Translations under genes and position numbers: made by a program | The notes under the pieces: generated by a model | Database searches by the model: none | The model's input: only the letters and a program-made list of their open reading frames with translations | What the model was told of the DNA's origin: nothing | DNA from: Aquilaria yunnanensis | Taxonomy: Eukaryota > Streptophyta > Magnoliopsida > Malvales > Thymelaeaceae | DNA: 64,000 nucleotides | Assembly (NCBI GenBank): GCA_039654915.1 | Contig: CM077596.1 | Location: 49,536,501-49,600,500 of the forward strand | Direction: 5' to 3' | Shown: piece after piece, positions 1 to 11,189 of the stretch | Layout: each line of letters starts with the position of its first letter | Position numbering within the stretch: position 1 is the stretch's first letter

Positions 1-927
1 AGAGATATACCTATTATTGTGATTTGTTAAATTGGTAACTTGAACTTAATGTGTTTGATTAATTATGCGAGATTTGATTAATTATGCGAGAGATTGAGAG
101 ATAATCGTAGGTTAATCGAATATATTACAATTACTTGAGAGAGAGTTGTAATACAATGAATGATTGTTGACAACTAACATTGTGCCCAAGTAATTAATTG
201 GAAGACCCTCAGCATGGTAAAACTCAAGTCTTAGCTATCTCATAATTATTTTTTCTCGGTTTGTTATTCTCGTCATTAATTTAGTTTAATCTTAGTTTAA
301 TTTTAGTTAATTTTACTCCCTTAAAATCTTAACTTATTTGTTTTATTTTTTTATAAACAATTAAATATTTGTTCCTCATGGGATCGATATCTTGATTTGT
401 CTTAGGGATTAAAACTTCCTACAACTGACCCTGTGCACTTGCAGATTTAGGCTTATTAAGGGGCTTTTAAGAGGTTTTTGAAATAGGAGGGGATAAAATG
501 TAATTTAGGGTAAATATCAAGGGGCAAATTGTAAATCACCTTTTATTTTTATAGGTAATCTTGTTTAGGTTTCTGATGCTTGGTTGGTTTTAGTACTACT
601 TGATTATTGTTAGCTTGGTTTGGGTTTTGTTCTGTTTATTTGTGAGTTCTATACTCTAAATTTATTTTGTTTTACCTAAAAGGTTCGGTTTAATTCAATT
701 CTCTTCCTTTCATTTGATGCAGTAGGTACGAGTAGCTTTTTATTGACCCATTTTTATGTTTTTATTATTTCTTAGAGTCTTATGTCGTCTTTAGTTTGTA
801 AGGTACCATTTCGCCTACTTTTAATTGCAGTTAAGCATTTCTGTCAAAAAATTTATCCAAATTACATGAAAAATATATTAAAGTTATAATTTGATTCATT
901 CATGGAGTAGAAATAAGAGAAAAAAAA
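1..927. other. AT-rich intergenic DNA, no gene seen
   Basis: No coding region is visible. Around 370-440 the sequence 'gggatcgatatc' followed by 'gtgcacttgcag' resembles wording often met in the leader of plant Ty3/gypsy elements, so a decayed retroelement edge is possible. No LTR pair, primer site or domain supports it. Confidence 0.4.
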
Positions 928-1169
928 TACTCCATCCATTTTGCAAAGCTTTGCTTATTTACTATTCACAGTGATTAATTCATGATTTTCTTTCTTTCAA
1001 AAATTATTATAGAAATATAAACTTTTTATATGAAAATGGTACCTTAAAGACTCTAGTTTATAAATATAATTTTTAAAAAATTTTATACTATAAATTAATA
1101 TGAATATGTTGATGTCAAACTTTAGTTAAAAAAGATAAAAAGACTATCTTTTGTGAAACAGATGTAGTA
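928..1169. mobile_element. Stowaway-like MITE (degenerate)
   Basis: The left end reads tactccatccattttgcaaa. The reverse complement of the right end reads tactacatctgtttcacaaa, so the termini form an imperfect inverted repeat of about 20 bp starting with the TA expected of Tc1/mariner-derived Stowaway elements. The interior is AT-rich and non-coding. Size (242 bp) and terminal wording fit the family; the divergence of the ends implies an old copy. Confidence 0.6.
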
Positions 1170-1461
1170 AAAAACAACTCATAGAAATTAGAGGTGAGTT
1201 GCATGGAAATTGAAGAAGTTGCAAATAGTTACAACTTCAGCTTACAAATACTTATTATGGCAGATTGGCAGTTAGGTGGTGGCTTTTAATTATCAAGTGT
1301 AGGACACAGCTTAGTAGTAAAGATTTTAACACATAAAAAATAAAACCAGGAGAGAGATAGAAATCTACGCTTAAGAGTACTTTTTAAAATATATTTTAAA
1401 GTTATTTTGATACACATAAAAGCATACATTTTTACTTTTTTTTTACTATTCATGTTGTTAT

Positions 1462-1493
1462 ACACACACACACACGCTTTCTCTCTCTCTCTT
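1462..1493. repeat. (AC)n and (CT)n microsatellite
   Basis: A run of AC dinucleotides at 1462-1475 is followed, after a short break, by CT dinucleotides at 1480-1493. It lies in non-coding AT-rich DNA. Confidence 0.9.
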
Positions 1494-2210
1494 TAATTTT
1501 TTAAAATACCTCATAAAATATATATTATATAAATAAGTATGAAAAGTATATTTTGGGGTGAGGGAGACACCCTTTGTACCTCCCTATCTCCGCCCATGTC
1601 TTTAATTATTACTATTTTTGTAAACATTTCAATTTTGACTGGAGATTTAAAAAAAGGAAAATTTTGTTCTCCTTTCCACTTTTACGCCTTTACTTTTGTA
1701 CACAAGTTAAGAAAAATAGAATATATATAAATATTTAAATGCTAGTTTTCAAAGTAACCTACTAAATATGGAAATAATGCAAAGATCTAAAACCGTCCAA
1801 AATAGTAAATGGGGTAAAGAATGTGGGATAGTTGAATTATTATTTCTTGTTAATAGAAGATTGTTCATCCTTTTAACTATAGGTCATATAGTATCTGCAA
1901 ACAAATGCTACAGTAAAATATATAATAGTCGGCTCTATTGTGAGCCTTATGTTTATATGTCCTAAAAGTTCAACCACCATGTTATAAATAAAACTCTCAT
2001 GAGTAATATGAGTAATTTCTAATATCCACATCTACAAATTAGTAGAAATAGACTAAGAGAACAGAAACAGAAACAACCCAACATACGATTGGACTTCCCA
2101 AGAAATTATATCCTACAGGAAACTTTGTGAATAATTTAACTCAATTATTATTTACTAATTATTTTTTATAAAAAAATTCTCTACTCTAGTGTTGGTTTCA
2201 ATTTAAATAA
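1494..2210. other. Intergenic, no gene seen
   Basis: Short open frames here (for example 1539-1730 and 1768-1965, plus strand) have no recognisable domain and an AT-driven composition. I see no structure beyond simple low-complexity tracts. Confidence 0.5.
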
Positions 2211-2502
2211 TACTTCATCCGTTCCATTTTAGTTGAAACATTTCTCTAGGCACGGAGATTAAGGTGTATGTAATTTGTGTTAATTTTTTATGTAGTAAAA
2301 GTTTAAATAATGATTAAAAAAAGATTTTTTTTTAGTTTTTGTGCAGTGAGAGATTAAGTGGATATTAAAAAAAGAGTCTTTATTGGGTTTTGTGTAAAAT
2401 GATTATTTAATTGTTTAAACTTTTCTAAAAGAGGAAACGTTTCAACATTTTGGGATATCCCAAAAAGGAATATGTTTCAAATAAATTAGGACAGAGGGAG
2501 TA
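2211..2502. mobile_element. Stowaway-type MITE
   Basis: The left terminus tacttcatccgttccatttt and the reverse complement of the right terminus, tactccctctgtcctaattt, match at most positions, and the similarity continues to TTGAAACA about 30 bp in on both sides. The TACTCCCTCCGT-type start with flanking TA is the hallmark of Stowaway MITEs (Tc1/mariner superfamily). About 292 bp, no coding capacity. Better preserved than the copy at 928-1169. Confidence 0.85.
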
Positions 2503-3623
2503 TATTATTGTTGATAATGACTTGAATATTATTTAGCTAGCGCAAGCGTAAAAGACCCAAAATGACTTGAGGCCCAAAATAGCAACAAATAGTTAAGACT
2601 ATCATAGAGGACTCATAGTTCATTTCTTTGAAAAAAAAGGTTACTCATGAGCCCTACTATAGAACAAGTGTCTCATTAATCCTACAATATAGAAGATACA
2701 AAAAACAACTCCTCAGCAAATGACTTTAAATCCAAGTGGCACCACGGCTAAAGCATATATAAAGATAATCATTGTTTATTTATGAGTTATAAGATCAATT
2801 GTTTGATATTCATGCTTTATCTAGAATTTTTACTTGACCGTCGAAAAAAAAGTTTTGCATGTCTCTATGCTCCCTCTCCTATTGTGTGCTCGAATGTGTG
2901 AGGACCTATTATCTAATGTGAAGGTATTATACTAAGGATAATGCATCATCAACTATTTAATATATTATTTTAACTTTCGGTAATTATTCAATCAACTTGT
3001 ATGTTCTATTGAAACTCCATAGTTTAAGAAACTTAAAATGTATTTTCAAATCAATTTTTTTTAAAAAGCTTTATTGATTTTTCTTTTATTGGGTTAGGCG
3101 CAGAAAAATTATCAAAAAAATTAATTGCTTAAAAAAAGTTATTCAAGTATGGAATTTTATATTTTTACATGTGATAGATTACCAAAATACTCCTCGGTGC
3201 CCGACTTAGTCAAAATGACCTTTTCTCTCCTCATAAGCTACTATACCCTGTCAAAATCAAGACTTTTCATACAATTAAGATTCTAAGTATAGAATTTCAT
3301 ATTTTACCCTAACGTGATTTGTTAGCTATCTTTATCGCTAACTTCTACGTTAAGCTATGTTATTCAATTGATTCATTAGGTTTTTTAAATTGCATTAAAT
3401 TGACAGGTTAGGTTTCCTAATTGTAATCAACTAAACTAACCAAGCCATCTTGCCTTACCGGTCTTAATCTTTGCAGCAAGTTGCAGAAGTTCCATTAAAT
3501 TAATAAGTTAAGGAATAGATATTAATTTTGTACATGCAATTGAAAAACTTGTAATTTTCTAGTTTCTAAACTTCATTCCTCGTAAAATATTGGCCAGATC
3601 CTGGAAAAGATTTGGTACCATGG
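2503..3623. other. Intergenic, no gene seen
   Basis: AT-rich DNA with no coding region, RNA gene or terminal repeat that I can support. Confidence 0.5.
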
Positions 3624-4683
3624 ACCAATCGGTTCAAGAATCATGGTCTGAAAGGTTTATATGTCTGAGTTTGAAAACTACTCTGCTAAGTTTGCAAAGT
3701 GCTGGAAAATTCTGAATAGTAGGTTTGGTTTGCAAACATTGACTTTGGATTCGACTTTGAGTTTGGAAAGGGCTTTGAACTAGAACTTTTGCAGACATGT
3801 ATGTTTCCAAATTATGGACTTGTTAAGCCATAAAATCAGATTTTGGAACTGAGTTATTTGTTTTTCGCTTGCTGGTTTTAAAAAGGCTGGACTGCTTTCC
3901 GAGTTTTCTGAAATGTTGACATGTTGTCTTGTACATTGCTAAAGCAATGAGTGGTTTGCAATCTGAATCATGTAGTAGACTTAAGTCCATGGCATTAAGT
4001 ATAGAGAAAAAAAAAAACAAAAAAGAGTCAGTGCCTGGGTTCCCAATGCAACAACGAATGAAAATATAGAGAAAATTGGTTTTGAAAGGTATTTTTATAC
4101 ATAATCTCACTATTCTAACTGGAAACACAGCCGTACAAGTCAAAAACCTGAAGAGATGCTATTTAAACAAAAGAAACGAGTCCAACTTCCATGGAATAGA
4201 ATTTGACCTCTGAAACCAAAATCTGATAAATTTATGCAGGCAAATTAAAACTTGTAGTTCAGGTTTGAAGAGGAAAAATTTATACCATCTTTTCTTTGCA
4301 CTTCCAAGCCTTGCAATCATAAGTGTAATACCGGAACAAACTTGCTAATTTGTTTGAAAACAGGAACTCAGATCACAAAATCAATTTGGACACCCAAAAC
4401 CACAAATTTTGTAAAAAAAACTGCAGCAACAAAAAATGCTGCATTTCTCCTCATAAACTTGCTCTTTTACAGCAAAAACACTTCAAACGCAACCCAAATA
4501 TGTTCAGTAATAATCCCACAAAGTTTCAGCCCCAAATGAAATCTCAATAAAAAAGTCGATGGGGAAGTCAAACTATCCCATAGTGAACTTGTTTGTGCAG
4601 GAGACTGAAACAATGCTTTTTCACATGTAAAACCCTTCTTTTGCAGCACAATTGATACCAACACATCACAACTATGAACTAAA
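3624..4683. repeat. Diverged duplicated block, copy 1 (partner 49487-50440)
   Basis: Long collinear similarity to 49487-50440: shared runs include the 'ggttcaagaa' start, 'gaaagggctttgaa', 'gccataaaatcagatttt', and an end near 'cagcacaattgatacc'. An extra stretch of about 100 bp near 3985-4085 is missing from the partner. Open frames on either strand are not conserved between the copies, so I treat the block as non-coding repeated DNA. Confidence 0.8.
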
Positions 4684-5409
4684 ACACAGCAATCTGAAAC
4701 AGTTTTCCCTGAAGTTTGACTGGTATGTTGACTCTCAAGTGGAAGCATCAACTGACTGTGCCAAGCAAGTTTTGTTACAAATCTCATGTCTGTTTAAATG
4801 CTCAAACTGAGATTTCGAGTCAAGAATCAAATTTTGATCACAGAACTCTTAAAGCACCTGCTTTTGTCTGAGAATCTGTTCTAGGCCTTACAAATTCCCA
4901 GTGCATGATTGTGATGCCTCAGGGCATGATAAGAAGAATTTCTAATCTATGAATTGAGGATTAAATTCTGTTCAGTAAGAGTGCGCATGGAATTTAGACG
5001 CTGTATTGCATGAGTATTCTTAACTTATGTCTGAAATTGAAAACAGCAGTTCCTCACCAGGAATTGGTGTAGAAGGCTATCATTCTTGACACTAGCATTG
5101 AAGGTTCCACATCTATTGGAGCACAGCTAATGTGCATTAAAGGCATTGCACTGTAAAAGTACTGAGATTATTCAAGTCACTGAACAGAAAAGTCAGTGAG
5201 CTACAAGGCTCACGCAATAATGTGCACCAGTAGCATAGGGGCAGGGGTAAGAGTAGTCTGCCGGTTACTAATCTAATGAGTCTGCAAAGTTACTGATCTG
5301 ATGAACCCGGTATTGTATGTATGCAAGATTAGTGATTGGCATGGTTAAAAGATGAACAAGGATCAATATAACAGTTAACACTAAAGGCTGATAGGCTGAA
5401 CTCAGAAAA
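4684..5409. other. Intergenic, partly shared with 54684-54772
   Basis: Positions 4696-4790 match 54684-54772 (shared 'gtttgactggtatgttgact' and 'ggaagcatcaactga'). The rest shows no gene or recognisable element. Confidence 0.55.
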
Positions 5410-5770
5410 GTAGCTCAGGCTACAGGAAAGTAATTGTAAGAACTCCAATCTGCTGAACTTCAATCTGATTGTGTCTGTTGAACTGGAGTTGCATCTGCTA
5501 GATTTTAAAACTGTTAAACCAACAATTTGCATTGAGATTCTGTAGAAACAGTCCCAAGGTTGCAAGTTTGGCTGATGCTTTGACTTTCAGCTAGGCTTAT
5601 GTGTTTGCTCCGAAATTTTGCATGTAAGTCTGGAGTGGTATTCAAAACTTGCTTGCACAAAGAAACTTGGTCCTGAACCATGGCATTGCTGTATTATTAT
5701 ACAAGTCCCTCGGGTGGATTTCTGGTTACAGATCCTTGTTTTATCTGTCATTGCTACAGTAAAAGATAAA
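5410..5770. repeat. Diverged duplicated block, copy 1 (partner 54771-55110)
   Basis: Collinear with 54771-55110, sharing 'ctgttgaactggagttgcat', 'aaggttgcaagttt' and 'tgatgctttgacttt'. Short open frames in both directions overlap here but are not kept intact in the partner. This argues against coding function. Confidence 0.75.
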
Positions 5771-7618
5771 GTGTTAGGCAATGTACTTGGTGAGTGGTTT
5801 TGCAACAGTCATCAGGAATGAGTCAAAACTCATAAGCTTTAAGAAGAATGAGTGAACACAGAGAGATAAAGAACTATGTAACTCTTGTGTTTATCTGTGC
5901 TATCAAAATGGTAACTTTCTGGTCCATCCAAGAATTAGCAAAGATACAATTCATCCATAAAGGCTGCTGGGAACGTAAAGGAGAATGCTATGCAAATTGC
6001 AAGTGGTATTTCAATTTTTGCAGAACTTCTGGATTATAGGAGAGAAGCCTGACTGAAATATCAAGGTCAATGAAATGGCTAAACAAGAGAGAATAATAAG
6101 CTACTGAGATCAAACAAGCAAAGCCCGAGTTAATACTCAAAAGGCTAATTAGCATGAAACAGGAAAGCAAAAAATCAAGTGATACATCCAACAGATATAA
6201 ATCAGGATTGCCATTCAAGATCTGTTAAGAATCAGAATCAACTTTCTTGGATACACATTGCTGGAGTAATGCAGAAAACAAAACACAAATTCCAGTTTGA
6301 CCCAGGAGTTGACTTTCCACAAACCTTAATGGTTTGTTCTGGAATCTTGCAGAAAGGCTGGGGTAATCATATAAAAGTTGTCTGAGGTGAAAAACTCCAG
6401 ACACAAAACAGAAACAAGCTACAATTATGCAAAATTGACAGGAACTCATTGAGTTGACCACAAGGTTGACATTTAGATTGAAGAAAGTTCTGAAGCTAGA
6501 TTTTGGCAGACAAACACAGCACCACATTTTGGGTTTTGCTAGAACAGTATGAGCAGAATTTGGAGCTCAGCAGCCTAAATTTTAGCTGCTGGTCATTAGT
6601 GACCTAATGAATTACGGAGATAAGGCAAAAGGAAAAGTTTGAGGTAGAACTAAGGACAGTTTGATAGTGTAACCTGAAATATTTCTAATTTTATATAAGA
6701 ACTATAAACTAAAGTCATTCCAAGCATAATTGGAACTGTGACAGCCCCTCTATAAATAGAAATTACTTGCTTCGAGATATAAATGCTTCAGCCTGAGTAT
6801 TAGGTTAACAGATACTTTGCCTTCTGAAGAAGAAACCTTTTTTTTACAGGCAGGAGTTAGTCGTTTCTAGCGAGTATGGACTTGAAGTTGAAAGGGTCAA
6901 TTTTGGCCTTAGTGTTTAAGGCTTTTGAACAGAAATTTGGAGGACCAAATTTTTTGAAGGGGGATGGAGTGTTACGCACAGCTAAGGCTGAAGAAGGAAA
7001 GTTGGAAAATGGACTTAATTAGTTAAATTAAGTCCTGATTTGTGAATGTTATAATTATCATGGATTGGTTATAGCCGAGCCTATTTTAGGTCTTTCAATA
7101 ACTTAATTGATTCTGAACTGGAATTAAGGGCAGAATTGAAAGAAGCCTAAAATTATCGTGGTTAATGATACATAGGTGGTCTTCTTGCAACTGGAGTGGA
7201 AGTTTGGGGCTGAATTGCTCAAGTGGAAGAAAATTCCAGGCAAGAGAAGACAGGGAGTTATGTGAACATAACTAAGAATCTTGGAACTAATTGCAAGAAA
7301 TAAAGAAGATCAAGGACTGAAATGGGGATTTGAACCCCATCACCCGCATGATTACTACTGATCTGGCGGTTTTGTTGCTGGACAACGCATAGCTGACTTT
7401 GGTTAGTTTTTACACCTCCTGATAGCTTTGATCAACTCTGATCAACTAAAGATGATTAAGAACTCTGGTTGCATGTTTTGGAATTGACCGCGGAATTGGT
7501 CTCGGTTCAAAGAGGAAGAACTTGCTTTCACAATAGGAAAGTCCGTTTCTGGTTTCAATGTTGGCTTCATGTTCCAGGGGTGTTCAGAAAGATTAATTGA
7601 TGTTCAGAGCAGCCATTG
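5771..7618. other. Intergenic; possible decayed gypsy 3' end near 6955
   Basis: No gene is supported. At 6955-6970 a purine-rich 'gaagggggatgga' is followed by 'gtgttacgcacagc'. This looks like a polypurine tract abutting an LTR start (TGTTACG). I could not find the other LTR boundary or a duplicate, so this is only a hint of an old gypsy element. Confidence 0.35.
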
Positions 7619-7863
7619 TGCTGGAATATTTTGGAGATTGTGAGAAGAAGATTTGATGTTCTTTATTAGGAAACCGTATATATAGTTAGGAGATACTCTA
7701 TAATCTTTTTATTTTTAGAATATTAGGATATGTTTCTTTGTTTTGTGATTGCTATACTCTAAAATAGGAAACTTTCCTAATTTAGATTCGTACAGCCGTA
7801 TATTTAACTATGTAATTCTTTATGAATGAAAACAGATCATAACAAAGCCTTACCGTTTCTATA
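7619..7863 (+). repeat. 5' LTR of copia B
   Basis: Begins 'tgctggaatattttggagat' and ends '...gtttctata' directly before the primer site. It matches the 3' LTR at 21746-22186. The terminal CA appears changed to TA. The interior contains 'cacagccgt'-like and 'tttaactatgtaattct' segments shared with the 3' copy. Confidence 0.88.
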
Positions 7864-7881
7864 TGGTATCAAAGCCAATTC
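7864..7881 (+). other. Primer-binding site of copia B
   Basis: 'tggtatcaaagcc' immediately follows the LTR. It is one base from the usual TGGTATCAGAGCC complementary to the 3' end of initiator methionine tRNA, which primes most plant copia elements. Confidence 0.85.
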
Positions 7882-7920
7882 TAATTTTCGAGCTGTCTCT
7901 CTGTATTTTTTTTTCCCAAC

Positions 7921-8328
7921 ACGTCTGAAATCTCGTCTAAATCTACACCTTCCACCAACAATCTGCCAAACAATACTACAACCCTAACTTAAGCCCCAAA
8001 CACCGATTCTCAGTCTATTTAGATCACTACTACTCACCTTAATGGTGATAATTTTTTACGGTGGTCTCAATCTATTCGCATGTATATTCGATGGCAAGGG
8101 AAAATTGGCTACCTTACTAGATATAAGAAGGCACTAGGACCAAAGGACTCGACACATGCAACATGGGATGCAGAGAACTCGATGGTTATGACCTGGCTCG
8201 TCAATTCCATGGACGAGAACATCAATTCTAACTACGTGTGCTACTCCACAGCCAAGAAATTATGGGATAATATAAATCAGATGTATTTTGATTTAGGAAA
8301 CCAGTCCCAAGTTTATGAGTTAGCTCTA
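7921..8328 (+). pseudogene. gag: gag of copia B, N-terminal part
   Basis: This frame encodes the amino half of a copia capsid precursor: 'THLNGDNFLRWSQSIRMYI' is the typical start of the gag N-terminal domain, followed by 'ATWDAENSMVMTWLVNSMD' and 'KLWDNINQMYFDLGNQSQVY'. The expected initiation codon reads ACG at 7921, and stop codons occur before 8030, so it cannot be translated. The reading is cut at 8328 by element A and resumes at 12816. The only long open stretch is 8080-8334, whose last codons run into A's LTR. Confidence 0.85.
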
Positions 8329-8487
8329 TGTTAAAGAATATTAGGAGAAGAAACTGAGGGCTTGATAATACATGACCCTCACATAATCTTTATATATTAG
8401 CTGGGAGAGGAATACAAGGAAAGAAATCCCTAGGAATACAGAGAGAAATATCATCCTTCCTAAAATATAATATAACATTAAATAACA
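8329..8487 (-). repeat. 3' LTR of copia A
   Basis: On the plus strand it starts 'tgttaaagaatattaggag' and ends 'aaataaca'. It is paired with 12657-12815 and inverted relative to the LTRs of D. Confidence 0.93.
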
Positions 8488-8499
8488 CTCCCTCTCAAG
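8488..8499 (-). other. Polypurine tract of copia A
   Basis: On the minus strand 'cttgagagggag' lies directly before the 3' LTR. It is the plus-strand DNA primer, equivalent to 'cttgaggggaag' in D. Confidence 0.75.
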
Positions 8500-9512
8500 T
8501 TGAAGCATACGTAGCAGCCATTTTGGTAAAGGAGACCTTAACCTGGTGCACCTTTGAGATATCTCAAGATTCTAACGACTGCATCCCAATGGCTAGTATG
8601 GGGAGAGTCCATGAACTAACTTACTGCACTTACAGCTAATGAAATATCTGGATGAGTAATAGTCAAATAATTTAATTTGCTAACAAGTCTTCGATACCTG
8701 GTAGGGTCTTCAAAAAATTACCCTTTATCTACATCAAGCTTGGCATTTGGCTTCATGGGACTGTCAAGCGGTTTGGTTCTCAACAAACTAGTTTCTTCCA
8801 TAAGGTCGAGAACATACTTTCTTTGTGAAAGACATATTCCCGTCTTGGACCATGCTATCTCAATTCCCAAGAAATATCTCAATGGACCAAGGTCTTTTGT
8901 CTGAAACTTGGTTTGCAGAAAAACCTTCAACGATTGAATACTAGATGCATCATCACCAGTAATAACAATATCATTAACATAGACGATCAAGAGGATTTTA
9001 CCAGCTTCAAAGTGGCAATAAAAGACAGAATGATCCACACCACACTGCTGCAAACCAAATTCTATAACAACTGAACTAAAACGACTAAACTATGCCCGTG
9101 GCGATTGTTTCAAACCATATAATGACTTCTTTAGGCAACATACACAATCAGCCTCCCCTTGAGCAACAAACCCCGGTGGTTGCTCTATGTAGATAGTTTC
9201 ATCAAGATCTTTATGAAGAAAGGCATTTTTCACATCTAACTGATGTAAAGGCCATACATATGTAGCAGCCAACGCAATAATGATACGAATAGAAGTCAAT
9301 TTGGCTATTGGAGAAAAGGTTTCCGAATGGTCCATGCCATATACTTGGGAATAGCTTTTTGCAATCAGACGGGCTTTTAAAAGATCAACTGTCCCATCGG
9401 GATGAACCTTTACAGTGAACACCCAGTGACAACCCACGACAGTCTGACCACGCGAAAAAGAAACCAAGTCCCACATGTTATTAGCCCACAAAGCTGACAT
9501 CTTTTCTTCCAT
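8500..9512 (-). pseudogene. pol: Reverse transcriptase of copia A; RNase H deleted
   Basis: Frames 9512-9090 and 9053-8718 carry the copia RT: 'VVGCHWVFTVKVHPDGTVD', 'FSPIAKLTSIRIIIALAAT', 'HQLDVKNAFLH', 'SLYGLKQSPRA', then the polymerase box. That box is Y-V-N-D at 8970-8981 instead of the catalytic Y-V-D-D. RT continues in broken frames to 'LLYQNG' near 8518. There it jumps straight to residues that normally end the polyprotein ('YVCFNL'), so about 0.5 kb containing RNase H has been lost. With no RNase H and a changed catalytic aspartate the copy cannot be active. Confidence 0.9.
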
Positions 9513-10087
9513 AGTTTGCTTCTATCCAGGATGAGAAATGGCTTCTGAAACAGACTTAAGCAAAGGTATAGAGGACAAAGTGGATACAAAAGTATAGTAT
9601 GAGGGCGATAGAGAATCATAATAAACAAAGTTGGAGATTGGGTGAGAAGTACAATACCTTTTCCCTTTGCGGAATGCAATTGGAAAATCCAAATCATCAC
9701 CCTTCGGTCTTGAAGATGAAGAAGACGGTTGTGATGAGCATGAATTCCTGGTGGTACTTCAACTCGAGGACGCTGAGTATAAATCTCCAGATCAGGACAA
9801 GACAAACACTCTAAAGGTGGAGGATCAATATTAGGAATGTGCTCTAAAGGTGTAAGACTATTGTTTGATGCATCGTTCTCAAGAACTATTAGAGTTGGCA
9901 CAAATAGTAAAGGCAGACAATCATCAGTATCAGCAGACACAGATTGAGTATTAGAAAAATAAGGGGTGTTTTCAAATAACGTAACATCAGCAGAAATGAA
10001 AAATCAATTCAATAAAGGACAGAAAACATTTGTACCCTTTCTGCAGATGAGAGTATCCAAGAAAAACACATTTTAAGGCTCTAGGAT
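9513..10087 (-). pseudogene. pol: Integrase C-terminus and linker of copia A
   Basis: This stretch joins the integrase core to RT. It includes a minus-strand open frame at 9940-9410 that is partly out of register with the polyprotein. The equivalent part of D has the 'CLGYSR'-like and 'ADVTFFE' motifs, which are recognisable only in fragments here. Frameshifts break it. Confidence 0.6.
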
Positions 10088-10730
10088 CTAACTTGTCAGT
10101 GCCAGGTTGGTGATGATGAACAAAGCAACACACCAAAATATTCGAGGTACAATAGAAAACGGAGCATGAGAAAGAAAGAGAATAAAGAATAGGATTTTAC
10201 CCGACAAAATAGAGGAAGACATCCGATTTATGAGGAAGCATGCAGTAAGGATAGCATCACCCCAAAAACTTTTAGGAACATTCATGTGAATTAAAAGGGT
10301 ATGAGCTGTTTTAACAATGTGTTGAATTTTTCTCTCGGCCACTCCATTTTGTTGAGATGTCTTTGGAAAGGAGGATTGCTGGATAATCCTCTGTTTTCGA
10401 ATGTAGCTAGACATCAAGTTAGAAAAATACCCTTTAGCATTGTCACTGTGAAGAATTTTAATTCGCGAATTAAATTGATTTTGAATTTCAGCACAAAAGG
10501 TATAAAAAATATAGAATAACTCATAATGATCTTTCATTAAAAACAACCAAGTCATTCGAGAAAAATCATCAACAAAAATTACGAAATATTGAAAACCTAA
10601 CTTAGACTTGACACGACTTGGACCCCAAATATATGTATGAACTAGCATAAAAGGTTTTTCAACCCTTTTATTGACACGAGAAAAGTAGGGAACACGATAA
10701 TGCTTCCCTAATTGACACGACTCAATCTAA
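10088..10730 (-). pseudogene. pol: Integrase core of copia A
   Basis: The minus-strand frame 10648-10088 carries the retroviral-type integrase core: 'FVIFVDDFSRMTWLFLMKD', 'LHSDNAKGYFS', 'TSQQNGVAERKIQHI', 'NVPKSFWGDAILTACFLIN'. The first catalytic aspartate lies in the lost start region ('HSDIWGP' in D reads 'HTYIWGP' here). Stops precede this frame in the zinc-binding pre-integrase part (10690-10830). Confidence 0.88.
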
Positions 10731-10837
10731 ATTGGAGGCTGAAACTAAATCTGGAACAAGTTTCTTGAGATTTGCTAAAGATGGATGACCCAAATGACTA
10801 TGAACTAATTGAGGTGAGACCAATGTATGACAAACAA

Positions 10838-11176
10838 CTAATGATTGTAGTCTATCAAAGTAGTACATTCTATTTGATTCATGTCTTCTCCAATCATCTT
10901 CTTACTCATCAAATCTTGGATAATGACATGATCAGAGAAGAAACAAACTGAGCAATTTAGTTGTCTGGTTAGCTTACTTATAGACATAAGGTTGAAAGGA
11001 AAATTTGAAACAAATAGAGTAGATGGTAAAGTGAAAGAGTGACTAGGATAGGTGGTGGTGGTGGTGGTGGTGGATCCATCTACAATGGTGAGTTTATTAT
11101 GAGATATTGGTAAAGAAGAAATACGGTCAAAATTGGTTATTTTACCTGAAATGTGGTTAGTGGCACCAGAATCCAA
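10838..11176 (-). pseudogene. pol: Aspartic protease of copia A
   Basis: Starts with 'MDSGATNHISGKITNF', the D-S-G-A catalytic motif of copia proteases. 'LTIVDGSTTTTTTT' and 'LFVSNFPFNLMSISKLTRQL' follow, as in other copia elements. The threonine run comes from a GGT/ACC microsatellite near 11055-11075. The motif is intact, but the frame ends before the pre-integrase domain. Confidence 0.85.
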
Positions 11177-11189
11177 TACCCAAAGTTAA

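Noticed and set aside
3823..6527. Several open frames of 60-106 codons on both strands
   Set aside because: The partner blocks at 49.5-55 kb do not keep the same frames, and no domain is recognisable.
9599..9814. Plus-strand frame inside copia A
   Set aside because: Antisense shadow of A's polyprotein region, with no domain of its own.
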